Shown: positions 1 to 7,278 of the stretch, piece after piece
Numbering within the stretch: the stretch's first letter is position 1
How the letters are laid out: each line of letters begins with the position of its first letter
Assembly (NCBI GenBank): GCA_964408125.1
Contig: CAYOYC010000007.1
Location: 1-28,901 of the forward strand
Direction of reading: 5' to 3'
Origin: CABMGO01 sp964408125
GTDB taxonomy: Archaea; Nanobdellota; Nanobdellia; Pacearchaeales; GW2011-AR1
DNA length: 28,901 bases
Notes under the pieces: model-generated
Seen by the model: only the letters and a program-made list of their open reading frames with translations
The model's database searches: none
What the model was told of the DNA's origin: nothing
Made by a program: the position numbers and the translations under genes

Positions 1-2049
1 TTACCTTTTCTCTATCCCACTCGTTCCATCTTTCTTTATACGTATGATATTGTCTACGAACCCCTCTATCTTTTGCTCGTGGCTAACTAGAATAATCTGT
101 TTTGCTTCTAGTTGATCGAAAATATCTCGCATTTTGCTTAATTGTTGCTCAGAAAAACCATCTGTTGGCTCGTCTAATATAATTAAATCTTTAGTTTTGA
201 TCTTAGATAACATTGAATTTATAACTTGATTGAGCGCTAAACGGTAGGCTAGAGCAACAGCTGTTCTTTCTCCTCCAGATAAGAAATCATAATCTATATC
301 GTAGTCTTGATTTGTAATTATTGGAGTAAAATCTTCATCTAGCCTTACGGAAAGGGAATCTGAAACTAACGCAGAAAACCATTCATTAAATATTTTAGAA
401 AAGTCTCTTCTTATTGTAATTAAGACATTTGTTTCTGTTAGTGTGATTAAGGACAAGAATTTTTCCTCTAACCAATCTTGTAAACTTCTAAGATACGACA
501 TTTGTTCTCTCACTAGTTCTTTCTCCGCTATTTCTATTCCTATTATTTCTACCTGTTTCTTTAGCATTTCCACCTCTTTTCTTCTTTCTGCTAATCCGAC
601 CTCTATCTTTCTTGATTCAATATCTACTATATCGAATTTACCTTTTTCTTGTTCATATAGCTGTCTGGAATCTTCAAATTTTGCTATTTGTAAGGTGAGA
701 TTTGCTATTTCCGCTTCTGATGTAATAATTTCTTGCATTGTTCTCTCTAAAACTATTATATCACTCTTGATTTTTGTTTCTATTACTCGTTGATGTTCAA
801 ATTTAATTTTGTTCCTCTCTGCCGACATTTTATCTTGCTCGTATTTTTGTATAAATTCTTTTTCCTTCTCTATATCACGCAAGAGCTGTTCTCTCTCCAC
901 TATCTTCTGTTCTAGTTCTCTTTGAATGTCTTCTATTTCGAATTGTGTTTTTTTCGTTATTTTTTCTTTATGCTCGTTTGCTACCGATTGGAAACATGTT
1001 GGACAATTTTCCATTGAAATAACTTTCTCTTTGAGCTTCAATGCCATCTCTTTTTGTGAGTTATATGAATATATTTTAGAATTTGAATCCATAAATTTAG
1101 AGCTAAGCTCTTCTACGACTTTTTTATGCTTAAGCAAAAGGGCCCCTATGTTATCCAAACTTTCTTGACTAAATTCTATTTTTTCAGATAATTGTGCCTT
1201 TGATGTTGAGATTTCTCTTTCGAGACGAATTTTAAGAGCCTTTCTCCCCTGTAGCTCTCCTTCTTTTTTTGATTTTTCTACATCCAGTTTATTTTTTTCT
1301 TCAACTGTTTGCCTTAATCTATCTATTTTCTCTTTTAGGGTATTTTTTTCTAGACTTATTTGTTCGAATTTCCCTGTAAAATCTAGAACTTCTCTTGCTA
1401 TCTTTATTTTATCCTCATTCGCTTTTGTTAACTTTTCTCTTAAATTATTTATTTCTCTAATTTGACTTTCTTTTATTTTTATACCTTCTTTTATTTTTTG
1501 AATAAATATCTGGGCGTTTTCTTTTATTCTTTTATATCTATCGACTCCAAAGATGTGTCTAATTATATCTAACCTAGTTTCTGGCTTCTCATTGATAATT
1601 TCTTTCATGCCTTCTTGCGGGGTATAAACTGTAAATTTATATAAAAGATCAGATTTCTTTGCAAATTCTTTTGGATATTCTAATAGGGAAATCACTTTAT
1701 TTTTTAATTCGGATGTTGAAAGCTCCAATCTTTCTCCTTTGAGGGTGATTATACTGTCTTCCTGCGTTATGCTTCCGTTTTTTGATTTTTTCATAGTTCT
1801 TTCTATTTGGACATGTTCTCCGTCTATATCCAAATCTAATTTTACCGATGCGAAATCCTCTCCTTGTCTCAGTAAAGAAGATCCTTTTTGCCCTGGCTGT
1901 AAACCAAATAATGCAAATTGTAGAGCCAAGAGAATTGATGTTTTACCAGATCCTATGTCTCCAGAAAGTAAAATTGTACCTACTGGGAATTCTATTTCTA
2001 GCTCTTTATAGCTTCTAATATTTGTTAATTTTAATTTCTTTATTATCAT
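1..2049 (-). CDS. rad50: DNA double-strand break repair ATPase Rad50
   Basis: ABC-type SMC-like ATPase of the Mre11-Rad50 complex, which tethers and processes DNA ends in double-strand break repair. The N-terminal Walker A (G-D-I-G-S-G-K-T-S) is at residues 30-38. A long charged coiled coil follows, with the zinc hook C-P-T-C at 349-352 almost exactly mid-protein. The C-terminal ATPase half has the signature L-S-G-G-E at about 590-594, Walker B L-I-I-L-D-E at about 622-627 and the switch S-H-E at about 656-658. At 682 aa it is shorter than the usual 850-900 aa archaeal Rad50; the loss must lie in the coiled-coil arms because all ATPase motifs are present. The gene is complete: the stop is TAA at 1-3 and the ATG at 2047-2049 overlaps the mre11 stop as ATGA, so it is translated as the second gene of the mre11-rad50 operon. 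The recB/sbcC family is an alternative name for the fold, but the partner and hook make Rad50 secure. Confidence 0.96.
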   Translation of the reverse strand: MIIKKLKLTNIRSYKELEIEFPVGTILLSGDIGSGKTSILLALQFALFGLQPGQKGSSLLRQGEDFASVKLDLDIDGEHVQIERTMKKSKNGSITQEDSIITLKGERLELSTSELKNKVISLLEYPKEFAKKSDLLYKFTVYTPQEGMKEIINEKPETRLDIIRHIFGVDRYKRIKENAQIFIQKIKEGIKIKESQIREINNLREKLTKANEDKIKIAREVLDFTGKFEQISLEKNTLKEKIDRLRQTVEEKNKLDVEKSKKEGELQGRKALKIRLEREISTSKAQLSEKIEFSQESLDNIGALLLKHKKVVEELSSKFMDSNSKIYSYNSQKEMALKLKEKVISMENCPTCFQSVANEHKEKITKKTQFEIEDIQRELEQKIVEREQLLRDIEKEKEFIQKYEQDKMSAERNKIKFEHQRVIETKIKSDIIVLERTMQEIITSEAEIANLTLQIAKFEDSRQLYEQEKGKFDIVDIESRKIEVGLAERRKEVEMLKKQVEIIGIEIAEKELVREQMSYLRSLQDWLEEKFLSLITLTETNVLITIRRDFSKIFNEWFSALVSDSLSVRLDEDFTPIITNQDYDIDYDFLSGGERTAVALAYRLALNQVINSMLSKIKTKDLIILDEPTDGFSEQQLSKMRDIFDQLEAKQIILVSHEQKIEGFVDNIIRIKKDGTSGIEKR

Positions 2050-3236
2050 CCTAACATTTCTCCTAAATTTAGTATTTTCTTTAAATCGTCTATTAATCTA
2101 TTTTCATAGATGACTTCTTTTTCATCTTCGTTCTTTTCTATTGAAAGAGAGTGCATTAGGGAATCTATAATTTTATTAAAATCTGCTGGGTTTTTGTTTG
2201 AATATTCTTCAATTATCTTCTTTTCTATATCCTCTTTATGATCTATTTGTATTTCCATCTCTGTTTCCTTAACTTTTATCGAGGAAATATTTCTTAGAAA
2301 TGAATACGCTAATTTCTTTGTAACGAATTCCTCTATTTCGTCAAATCTTATATCTCCAGATTTCCCCTGCGTTAATGTTCCTGTTAATTTTAATAGAAAT
2401 AATTTATCTCTAAGGTTTAATTTATCAATTGCTGTTATTATTTCTTCCGTCGCTGTTAATCCATTCTCTAAACTTAATTCTAAAATAACCACATCTTTTA
2501 CTGGAAGGAGGATGTTTTTGGTTTTTATTTTGGATCCATCCATTTCTACCATCTGAAAACTCCCACATTTTAAATCTGCTAATTCTTGAAAGTTATTTGG
2601 GAAAATTGGGCCTGGGTAAATAAATAAAGAACTTCCCATGGCTGTTTCAAACCGTTGGTGTATGTGACCCATTGCATAATAGTTTGCTAGGGGTAATTTT
2701 TCTTTTTCTATTGAATCCATTGGAATATTCCCCACTACATCTTTTATAGTTGAATGAAAAGCAAAAACTGAAAGTGGATAAACTGACTCTAGGTATGCTT
2801 TTTTTAAATCTTCAATCTCCATACCTGATTTTTTACCAGAATAACCCAAAAGCGTTAGCTCTTTAAATTTTGTTGGTAAAAGTTTTATTCTTCCGTCTGG
2901 TTGAACTTCTGACTTATCTATATTTTGACAAAATCCCGCTTTTTCTAAAACATCTAAAAACGTTTTGCCTGAAGCTGAAAAATCGTGGCTTCCTGCAATC
3001 ATAAAAATTGGGATGTTCGCTTCTTTTATTTTTTTAAACTCCCCAAAAGTATCTTTAATAATTTCTATTGGTGGATAGGCTGAGTCAAACAAATCTCCAG
3101 CTAAAAGTAGAAAGTCTGGTTTCTCTTGAATTACTAAATCAACCGCTTTTTGGAATGCTTGAAAATTGAGAGATTGAAGTTCTTCTTGTCTCCAGCCACC
3201 TAAGTGGCAGTCTGCGAAATGTGCGAATTTTATCAT
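2046..3236 (-). CDS. mre11: Mre11 nuclease of the Mre11-Rad50 complex
   Basis: Mn-dependent calcineurin-like phosphoesterase that supplies the exo/endonuclease activity of the Rad50 complex. Visible metal-site motifs are D9-x-H11 (A-D-C-H), G-D48 (L-A-G-D-L-F-D), motif III A-G-S-H-D at about 81-85, H161 (F-A-F-H-S-T) and G-H191-I-H193. Motif III carries Ser where the textbook form is G-N-H-D, and that Asn is a metal ligand in characterised Mre11. His84 and Asp85 are intact, so the enzyme is probably still active, but the substitution is worth noting. The C-terminal 150 residues would hold the capping and Rad50-binding parts. Length (396 aa) is normal for an archaeal Mre11. It is the first gene of the operon: AGAGGT lies 4 nt before the ATG and a TATA-like TTATAAAC centred near 3272 lies upstream. 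No herA or nurA, the usual resection partners, is beside it. Confidence 0.95.
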   Translation of the reverse strand: MIKFAHFADCHLGGWRQEELQSLNFQAFQKAVDLVIQEKPDFLLLAGDLFDSAYPPIEIIKDTFGEFKKIKEANIPIFMIAGSHDFSASGKTFLDVLEKAGFCQNIDKSEVQPDGRIKLLPTKFKELTLLGYSGKKSGMEIEDLKKAYLESVYPLSVFAFHSTIKDVVGNIPMDSIEKEKLPLANYYAMGHIHQRFETAMGSSLFIYPGPIFPNNFQELADLKCGSFQMVEMDGSKIKTKNILLPVKDVVILELSLENGLTATEEIITAIDKLNLRDKLFLLKLTGTLTQGKSGDIRFDEIEEFVTKKLAYSFLRNISSIKVKETEMEIQIDHKEDIEKKIIEEYSNKNPADFNKIIDSLMHSLSIEKNEDEKEVIYENRLIDDLKKILNLGEMLG

Positions 3237-3240
3237 TTTT

Positions 3241-3246
3241 ACCTCT
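3241..3246 (-). promoter_or_regulatory. Shine-Dalgarno site of mre11
   Basis: On the minus strand AGAGGT ends 4 nt before the mre11 ATG at 3236. Many genes in this window appear leaderless, so a Shine-Dalgarno is notable. With the TATA-like element near 3269-3275 the predicted leader is only about 10 nt, so the site would sit at the very 5' end of the message. Confidence 0.45.
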
Positions 3247-3314
3247 TATTTTTGAGAAAGTGGTTGGGTTTATAAGAATTTATGTGATAAATTGCATTCT
3301 CTACTCCAATAATC

Positions 3315-3322
3315 TTTAAAAA
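3315..3322 (+). promoter_or_regulatory. TATA box for the small gene at 3344
   Basis: TTTAAAAA is centred at 3318.5, exactly 25.5 nt from the A of the ATG at 3344. That is the distance expected when transcription starts at the start codon (leaderless mRNA). The same distance recurs at 4628, 24521, 24582 and 28830. Confidence 0.55.
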
Positions 3323-3343
3323 TAGATAATTATATATCCCTCC

Positions 3344-3586
3344 ATGGTTCAAAATTTAGTAGAACGAGCTAGTGAATTGATGCCTAACTCTCTTGATTCC
3401 TCTCAATACGCTCCTCTTTTGCAAACAATGAGCGTACCTGCCGAAACACCAAAACGAGATCATGGGGATGTCGACGGAAACGGTGTTCTCTTGGGATGTC
3501 TGCCTTTTTTCGCTGTTTATGCGATCTGCGGTGTCATATATTTCGCAAAATCGATGTATAATAGAAAGCAAGAAAAAAGTTTATAA
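3344..3586 (+). CDS. small single-helix membrane protein, unknown function
   Basis: I do not recognise this 80-aa protein. The first 45 residues are polar and have no obvious fold. A hydrophobic segment of about 22 residues follows (from G-V-L-L-G-C to I-Y-F-A, about residues 46-68), then a basic tail rich in K and R. This suggests one membrane helix with the basic tail inside the cell. Support for a real gene is the TATA box at the leaderless distance, the membrane segment, and its fit between divergent mre11 and convergent kae1. An ORF on the other strand (3356-3571) has neither a promoter at the right distance nor a recognisable domain, so I prefer this one. Function cannot be inferred from its neighbours. 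Confidence 0.6.
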   Translation: MVQNLVERASELMPNSLDSSQYAPLLQTMSVPAETPKRDHGDVDGNGVLLGCLPFFAVYAICGVIYFAKSMYNRKQEKSL

Positions 3587-3626
3587 TCGCAAGATAAGCC
3601 CATCCTTTAGTAATTTAATAAAAAGA

Positions 3627-4628
3627 TCATTTCCATATTATTTCGACCTGGTCCGTTCTCTCTCTTGGTTTTATGTCTAACTCGTCTAGTTTGTCTGAAG
3701 GATGTAATATTCCCGCATTAAACATCTTAATTCCTAAAAATGCAATCATGGCCGCATTATCTACGAGCAATGGACGTTCAGGACAGAAAAACTTGCAACC
3801 TCTTTCTTCGCACATAATTTTACACATTTCTTGAAGACGTGAGTTACATGCGACTCCACCGCCTAATAATAATTCTTTCTTACCTGTGTGAGCTAAAGCT
3901 CTTTCTGCGGCTTCGACTAACATAGCGAAGGTAGTTTCTTGTAAAGAGAAAGATAAGTCTTCTAAGTTTTCTTCTTTTTTATTTAGCATGGTCTGCAATT
4001 TAGTAAGCATACCAGAAAATGCTACGTCCATTCCTTTTATCGAATAACCTAGATCTATGAATTTTTTTCCGCCTTTTGCTAGTTCTTGAATTTTAGGGCC
4101 ACCTGGGAAGCCCATCCCGGCGTGTCTTGCGAATGTATCTATGAAATTTCCTACACCCATGTCCAGAGTTTCACCAAATATTCTATATTTTCCAGCTTCG
4201 TAGGCAATTATTTGAGTGTTTGCGCCTGAAGCATATAATAAAACTGGATCTTTTGCGCCGGTTATTTCTCCAATTTCCAAATGAGCAATGCAATGATTAA
4301 CCGGAACAATCGGGATGTTTAATTCCTTAGATAGTTGTTTTGCGTAACGCATTCCTTCTAATAAACAAGGCGCTAATCCTGGAGCGTTAGATAAAGCGAT
4401 AAATTTAATTTGTTCTTTAGTTATTTTTAGTTCATTCAGTGCTTTCTCTAATAATTGTGGAGCAATTGCTTTATGGTGCTTTGCGACTTCATTTGGAATT
4501 AATCCTCCCTTTTCTGTCGTAAAAACGTCTTTTATGTTAATTAAAATCTTTTTCGTGTTGTATTCTAGGATAGCTATTCCAAATGTATGTGCTGTGCATT
4601 CGATGCCTAGGACTAAGGATTGTTCCAT
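3627..4628 (-). CDS. kae1: tRNA threonylcarbamoyladenosine (t6A37) biosynthesis protein Kae1
   Basis: Universal Kae1/TsaD/Qri7 ATPase. In archaea it is the catalytic subunit of the KEOPS complex that transfers threonylcarbamoyl to A37 of ANN-decoding tRNAs. Motifs seen: the N-terminal phosphate loop L-G-I-E-C-T-A-H, the metal-binding H112-x3-H116 (N-H-C-I-A-H-L-E), the A-S-G-A-N-T-Q nucleotide loop, the G-E-T-L-D-M-G-V-G-N block, G-G-G-V-A-C-N-S-R and V-D-N-A-A-M-I. At 333 aa it is a stand-alone Kae1. The Kae1-Bud32 kinase fusion found in some euryarchaea is absent, and no KEOPS partner (Bud32, Cgi121, Pcc1) lies in the window. The start is supported by a TTTTTATA box whose centre lies 25.5 nt upstream, so the message is probably leaderless. 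Confidence 0.95.
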   Translation of the reverse strand: MEQSLVLGIECTAHTFGIAILEYNTKKILINIKDVFTTEKGGLIPNEVAKHHKAIAPQLLEKALNELKITKEQIKFIALSNAPGLAPCLLEGMRYAKQLSKELNIPIVPVNHCIAHLEIGEITGAKDPVLLYASGANTQIIAYEAGKYRIFGETLDMGVGNFIDTFARHAGMGFPGGPKIQELAKGGKKFIDLGYSIKGMDVAFSGMLTKLQTMLNKKEENLEDLSFSLQETTFAMLVEAAERALAHTGKKELLLGGGVACNSRLQEMCKIMCEERGCKFFCPERPLLVDNAAMIAFLGIKMFNAGILHPSDKLDELDIKPRERTDQVEIIWK

Positions 4629-4649
4629 AGAAGCAATATAAATTTTGAG

Positions 4650-4657
4650 TATAAAAA
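4650..4657 (-). promoter_or_regulatory. TATA box of kae1
   Basis: On the minus strand this reads TTTTTATA, centred at 4653.5. That is 25.5 nt from the A of the kae1 start at 4628. The same octamer at the same distance precedes the genes at 24521 and 24582, which makes it a convincing leaderless promoter. Confidence 0.55.
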
Positions 4658-4683
4658 TGTTGAGAAACAGAATAAAAATGTTA

Positions 4684-4716
4684 AAAGAGCCGGAGATCCC
4701 TAAATCCCGGCTCTTT
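4684..4716 (-). terminator. hairpin terminator of the 41-aa gene
   Basis: AAAGAGCCGG (4684-4693) pairs perfectly with CCGGCTCTTT (4707-4716), a 10-bp stem around a 13-nt loop. Some of the loop can extend the stem past a bulged A. It lies just downstream of the gene ending at 4760. On the minus strand T-rich tracts follow (TTTT, then ATTTTTATT), so it looks like an intrinsic-type terminator or a 3'-end stabilising hairpin. It also insulates kae1, whose promoter follows directly. It is the most GC-rich inverted repeat I noticed in the intergenic DNA. Confidence 0.55.
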
Positions 4717-4759
4717 GAATATGATGTATAAAAAAATAATTAATTAAAAAAAAGAATTT

Positions 4760-4885
4760 TTACTTCTTTTTCTTTTTCTTTCCGCCTCTAGCCATCTTTG
4801 CTTCACAGACATTTCCTTTGCCATCTACGTAATACAAAAATCCTGGCTTTCTTTTAACGACTGCTTTTACAAGTATTGTTCCCAT
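4760..4885 (-). CDS. 41-aa basic small protein, conserved-looking, unknown function
   Basis: A complete 41-codon gene. The N-terminus is M-G-T-I-L-V-K-A-V-V-K-R-K-P-G-F-L-Y-Y-V, followed by D-G-K-G-N-V-C-E-A-K-M-A-R-G-G and six lysines. The body looks like a small beta-sheet protein with a K-R-K-P-G-F-L-Y-Y-V strand and a D-G-x-G-N-V turn. The Lys/Arg-rich tail suggests binding to nucleic acid or the ribosome. From memory, very similar short proteins with this L-Y-Y-x-D-x-x-G-N-V pattern and an M-A-R-G-G-K-K tail recur in DPANN genomes; I cannot check this here. Expression signals are unusually complete: TATA box ATTTAAAT, a leader of about 24 nt, a perfect Shine-Dalgarno AAAGGAGG 5 nt before the ATG, and a hairpin terminator. 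This suggests high expression. A chromatin or ribosome-associated role is inference only. Confidence 0.8.
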   Translation of the reverse strand: MGTILVKAVVKRKPGFLYYVDGKGNVCEAKMARGGKKKKKK

Positions 4886-4890
4886 TTAAA

Positions 4891-4898
4891 CCTCCTTT
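4891..4898 (-). promoter_or_regulatory. strong Shine-Dalgarno of the 41-aa gene
   Basis: The minus strand reads AAAGGAGG, then 5 nt, then ATG. It is the strongest ribosome binding site I saw in the window, where most promoters look leaderless and most internal genes use overlapping stop/start codons. Confidence 0.7.
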
Positions 4899-4930
4899 TA
4901 TTAACGATGAAATATTCAGCCATAGCGTCT

Positions 4931-4938
4931 ATTTAAAT
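4931..4938 (-). promoter_or_regulatory. TATA box of the 41-aa gene
   Basis: The symmetric box ATTTAAAT is centred at 4934.5, about 50 nt from the start codon at 4885. With transcription starting about 26 nt downstream of the box, the leader is about 24 nt and contains the Shine-Dalgarno. Confidence 0.45.
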
Positions 4939-4981
4939 GTTTCGTTTATTTCTCGACGGAGATTTTATCATTTTCTAGTAA

Positions 4982-5293
4982 CTAACATTGTCGACGAGAC
5001 TCCAACGGAATTTCTAATAAATATTTTCCCCTTCCTGAAATATTTGGTTTCCATGTTAAAACGTCGACGGACTTTGTTGATTTTCTTTTTTTATCTAACC
5101 AGATTGCTCTGAATGGTTTACAAAAAAAAGAATGAATGGAAAGTGTTTTTTCTTTGTTAAAAATAAATAACAGTGGCGGGGAATTTCTTTTAAACATTAA
5201 ACCTGAGAATTTTGACAAGATAGATTTACATTCCTTTACTCGGACAGATTGCTTTTTATTGTCGAAATAATATGTAAAAGATGTTAGAACCAT
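4982..5293 (-). CDS. DUF192 family protein
   Basis: A 103-aa member of the DUF192 family (COG1430), a small beta-rich fold of unknown biochemical role widespread in archaea and bacteria. Family features seen: the V-R-V-K-E-C start, the S-x-F-S-G-L-M-F-K-R block (residues about 27-36), P-P-L-L-F-I-F, I-H-S-F-F-C-K-P-F-R-A-I-W-L-D in the centre, and a C-terminal K-Y-L-L-E-I-P. Many bacterial members are exported. This one has no signal peptide, so it is probably cytoplasmic. The ATG at 5293 lies 10 nt inside the end of the upstream metallopeptidase gene, so the two are co-transcribed. The protein ends soon after L-E-I-P with a short tail S-R-R-Q-C. Confidence 0.8.
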   Translation of the reverse strand: MVLTSFTYYFDNKKQSVRVKECKSILSKFSGLMFKRNSPPLLFIFNKEKTLSIHSFFCKPFRAIWLDKKRKSTKSVDVLTWKPNISGRGKYLLEIPLESRRQC

Positions 5294-5841
5294 CTAAACC
5301 TTTTCTCCGCTTTAGATCTGCTCTTTAGGGCTGACTCCGGCATAGTTTCTTTAAATATTAAATTTGGTTTAAATATCTCTGGGACGTGTTCTTCTTTTGT
5401 AAAAGAAATCACTTCCTCTTGTTTTATATTTACTGGCGTATTTAACATTGTTAAAACGTTTTTTCTTTTTATGTTTCGATATTCATCAAATACAATTCGC
5501 ACATTTCTTTCGTGAACCTTATCGTGATGAATAAATCCACCCCCGAAAGTCTTTGGAATGTGCATTAGTTCGTGAATTATTGTTTTGGTTTGTTCTTCTT
5601 TTGAAAGTTTATCAAATTTTTCGGAAATTACTTCAACTAAATAGAATCCCTTAGGCCTTCCCATTGCCATTTGCATAGCTTTTCCTAGCGCGTGGCATCT
5701 AGCTATCGTTCTTGGGGCGATTGAGCCATGACTTCTTAGAAATCCTAAATGGTTAAAATCTATATGCCCCCATCCCATAGTCTTCACTATATCTTCCGCC
5801 TCTTTCTTTATATCGTCTGCCTGAAAATATTTTATTCCCAT
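5284..5841 (-). CDS. putative zinc metallopeptidase (HELMH, COG4900-like)
   Basis: A 185-aa putative gluzincin-type protease. The zinc motif H90-E-L-M-H94 is clear, and H105, H106 and H110 (F-I-H-H-D-K-V-H) follow as candidate third ligands. The N-terminal part contains a helical region and the R-S-H-G-S-I-A-P-R-T-I-A-R block. This arrangement resembles the family of predicted phage/archaeal metallopeptidases (COG4900-like) that I know from archaeal genomes, where function is unproven. There is no signal peptide or membrane helix, so it should act in the cytoplasm. It is first in a two-gene operon with the DUF192 gene. The start at 5841 is the first ATG; a TATA-rich element (5865-5876) lies about 29 nt upstream. 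Confidence 0.78.
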   Translation of the reverse strand: MGIKYFQADDIKKEAEDIVKTMGWGHIDFNHLGFLRSHGSIAPRTIARCHALGKAMQMAMGRPKGFYLVEVISEKFDKLSKEEQTKTIIHELMHIPKTFGGGFIHHDKVHERNVRIVFDEYRNIKRKNVLTMLNTPVNIKQEEVISFTKEEHVPEIFKPNLIFKETMPESALKSRSKAEKRFRWF

Positions 5842-5864
5842 CTTTATTATATCGAGAAATTCTC

Positions 5865-5876
5865 TACATATATATA
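5865..5876 (-). promoter_or_regulatory. TATA-rich promoter element of the metallopeptidase gene
   Basis: A run of alternating T and A (TATATATATGTA on the minus strand) centred about 29 nt upstream of the start at 5841, fitting a short-leader or leaderless transcript. The 123-nt gap 5842-5964 also holds the divergent promoter for the gene at 5965. Confidence 0.4.
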
Positions 5877-5930
5877 GTTTATGAAGCTACTTCTGGAAGT
5901 CATATAATACTATAAATATATAAAGAAAGA

Positions 5931-5938
5931 TTTAAATA
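5931..5938 (+). promoter_or_regulatory. TATA box for the surface-protein operon
   Basis: TTTAAATA is centred 30.5 nt before the ATG at 5965, giving a predicted leader of about 4-5 nt. The next clear promoter-like element I see on this strand is at 15308, so this box probably drives at least 5965-15304. Confidence 0.5.
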
Positions 5939-5964
5939 CTACTCGCAATAGTTATTTTGAAGCC

Positions 5965-6096
5965 ATGGCAAGAAAAACCACTAGTTTGAAGATTGATGAG
6001 GAATTGTGGAAGAAGTTTAAAATAAAATGCATTATGGATGACCAAGATATTTCTGATGCCGTTGAGGAATTAATAAAAAAAGAGGCTAAAAGATAG
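5965..6096 (+). CDS. ribbon-helix-helix DNA-binding protein
   Basis: A 43-aa protein that begins M-A-R-K-T-T-S-L-K-I-D-E-E-L-W-K-K-F-K and continues with a helix-turn-helix pattern ending in A-V-E-E-L-I-K-K-E-A-K-R. The layout of a short beta strand (T-T-S-L-K-I) then two amphipathic helices is that of Arc/MetJ/CopG ribbon-helix-helix repressors, which dimerise through the strand and bind operators. There is no toxin partner. The next gene starts 2 nt after the stop, so this is the first gene of the surface-protein operon and may autoregulate it. It is too short for routine gene callers. The promoter box 30.5 nt upstream and the good fit to the fold support it. Confidence 0.8.
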   Translation: MARKTTSLKIDEELWKKFKIKCIMDDQDISDAVEELIKKEAKR

Positions 6097-6098
6097 AT

Positions 6099-6863
6099 AT
6101 GCACTCTAACAAAAAGGCTCAAGTAACTATATTTATTATTGTTGCTATAATACTAGTTGCCTTGATTACACTTGCGTTCTTTTATTCTGATAATATTGGA
6201 TTTTCTAGTAGTCCCGCACAAAATCCAGAGGCATATTTGAAGAATTGTATTTCGAATTCCATTAAACAATCTGAGGCAATGATTTTAAAATCTAATGGAT
6301 ATCCGCAGTTAAATTCGGATAACTATATACTATACGATAAAGAAAAGATTCCGTATTTATGTACCGTGTCTGAATTTTACTCCCCTTGTATTCCACAAGA
6401 ACCTGCTTTCTTTAATTATATAAGAAAACTTATGGAGAATAAGGTTACGATTGATACTGAAAATTGTTTAGCAAGTCTTAAAAAAGATTTTGAATCGAAA
6501 GATTTTGATTTCAAGCAAGATCCTGGAAAGGTGAATTTGGTTATTCAGAGAGATGCTATCCTAGTATATCTTACAAAAAATATATACGCCTCCAAAAAGG
6601 AGAATTCTTTGACTATATCTCATGTAGAGGTATTATATAACACAAATCTTTATGATATGATAAAGTTAGAACAAACTATTGTTAATTATGAATCAACTCT
6701 TTGTGAATTTAATGCAATGAATTGGATGAGGTTTGATTCATCTATTATTATCTCCGCAACTAGAACTTCTGACTCCACTAAGGTTTATACATTACAAGAT
6801 AGATTAACAGATAGAAAAATTAAATTTGCAATTAAAACTTGCGTATTACCTGCTGGAATATGA
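6099..6863 (+). CDS. pilin-like surface protein A1
   Basis: A 254-aa protein with an N-terminal K-K-A-Q-V-T-I-F-I-I-V and a hydrophobic helix to about residue 28, then an extracellular domain. The K-x-A/Q junction followed by a pure hydrophobic helix resembles archaeal class III (type IV pilin-like) signal sequences, but the Glu at mature position 5 is replaced by Phe. Processing by a prepilin peptidase is therefore inference. The domain has Cys at 50, 88, 97 and 123, the pattern Y-L-C-T-V-S-E-F-Y-x-P-C, and ends in T-C-V-L-P-A-G-I. It aligns without gaps to the protein at 10497 over all 254 residues and more distantly to the one at 15339. Its stop overlaps the next gene as ATGA, coupling it to the large Cys-rich protein. 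Its function is unknown; a filament subunit or chaperone-like partner for protein B is plausible. Confidence 0.85.
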   Translation: MHSNKKAQVTIFIIVAIILVALITLAFFYSDNIGFSSSPAQNPEAYLKNCISNSIKQSEAMILKSNGYPQLNSDNYILYDKEKIPYLCTVSEFYSPCIPQEPAFFNYIRKLMENKVTIDTENCLASLKKDFESKDFDFKQDPGKVNLVIQRDAILVYLTKNIYASKKENSLTISHVEVLYNTNLYDMIKLEQTIVNYESTLCEFNAMNWMRFDSSIIISATRTSDSTKVYTLQDRLTDRKIKFAIKTCVLPAGI

Positions 6864-7278
6864 GAAGAAAAATAATTTCAATATTGGAATTAACTCTAGT
6901 TGTACTTTCGGTTTTTGCATTTTCATATTTTGTTAGTACTAATTTGCCAGATGTTTTAGAAAATCCGTCTGAATCAAAATTCATACAATTTTTAACTAGG
7001 CCAATAATTCCCGTTGTTTCTGCAAATCCTCTTCTGCCTTCAGGATGTTGTAAGGAGACTATTAGTGGTGCAATTTGCCAAGATATGTTGTTAGTTGATA
7101 AAAATGTATGTAAAACTGATTTAATTGGAACTGGATGTGGCGTTGTCTCAGAGTGTCAGAGGGGTTGCTGTTATGATTCTGATTCTGGAATATGCTCTTT
7201 AAACTCTCCTAGGGAAAATTGTATTTCTAATGATGGGAAATGGGATGCAAGCACTACTTGTGAGATACCAGAATGTCA
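6780..7278 (+). repeat. 499-bp direct repeat, copy 1
   Basis: Reads as base-for-base identical to 11178-11676 (offset 4398 bp). It covers the last 27 codons of A1, the ATGA overlap and the first 139 codons of B1. Both edges are sharp: differences begin immediately upstream (6779 T versus A) and downstream (7279 G versus A), while the flanks are only moderately similar paralogous sequence. Confidence 0.93.

Noticed and set aside
443..2011. Several plus-strand frames inside rad50
   Set aside because: They are antisense shadows of a well-conserved Rad50 and are low-complexity Ser/Ile/Phe translations typical of antisense coiled-coil sequence.
3356..3571. A 71-aa frame on the minus strand overlapping the small membrane protein
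   Set aside because: It has no promoter at the typical distance and no recognisable domain; the plus-strand frame has a TATA box at -25.5 and a membrane helix.
4886..4923. A possible 18-codon upstream frame before the 41-aa gene
   Set aside because: Its ATG at 4923 lies upstream of the transcription start predicted from the TATA box, so it would not be on the message.
6839..6859. Upstream ATG (and the equivalent at 11237) for the giant B proteins
   Set aside because: It would add seven residues encoded inside the end of the A gene in another frame. The downstream ATG forms the usual ATGA overlap and gives a better signal peptide.
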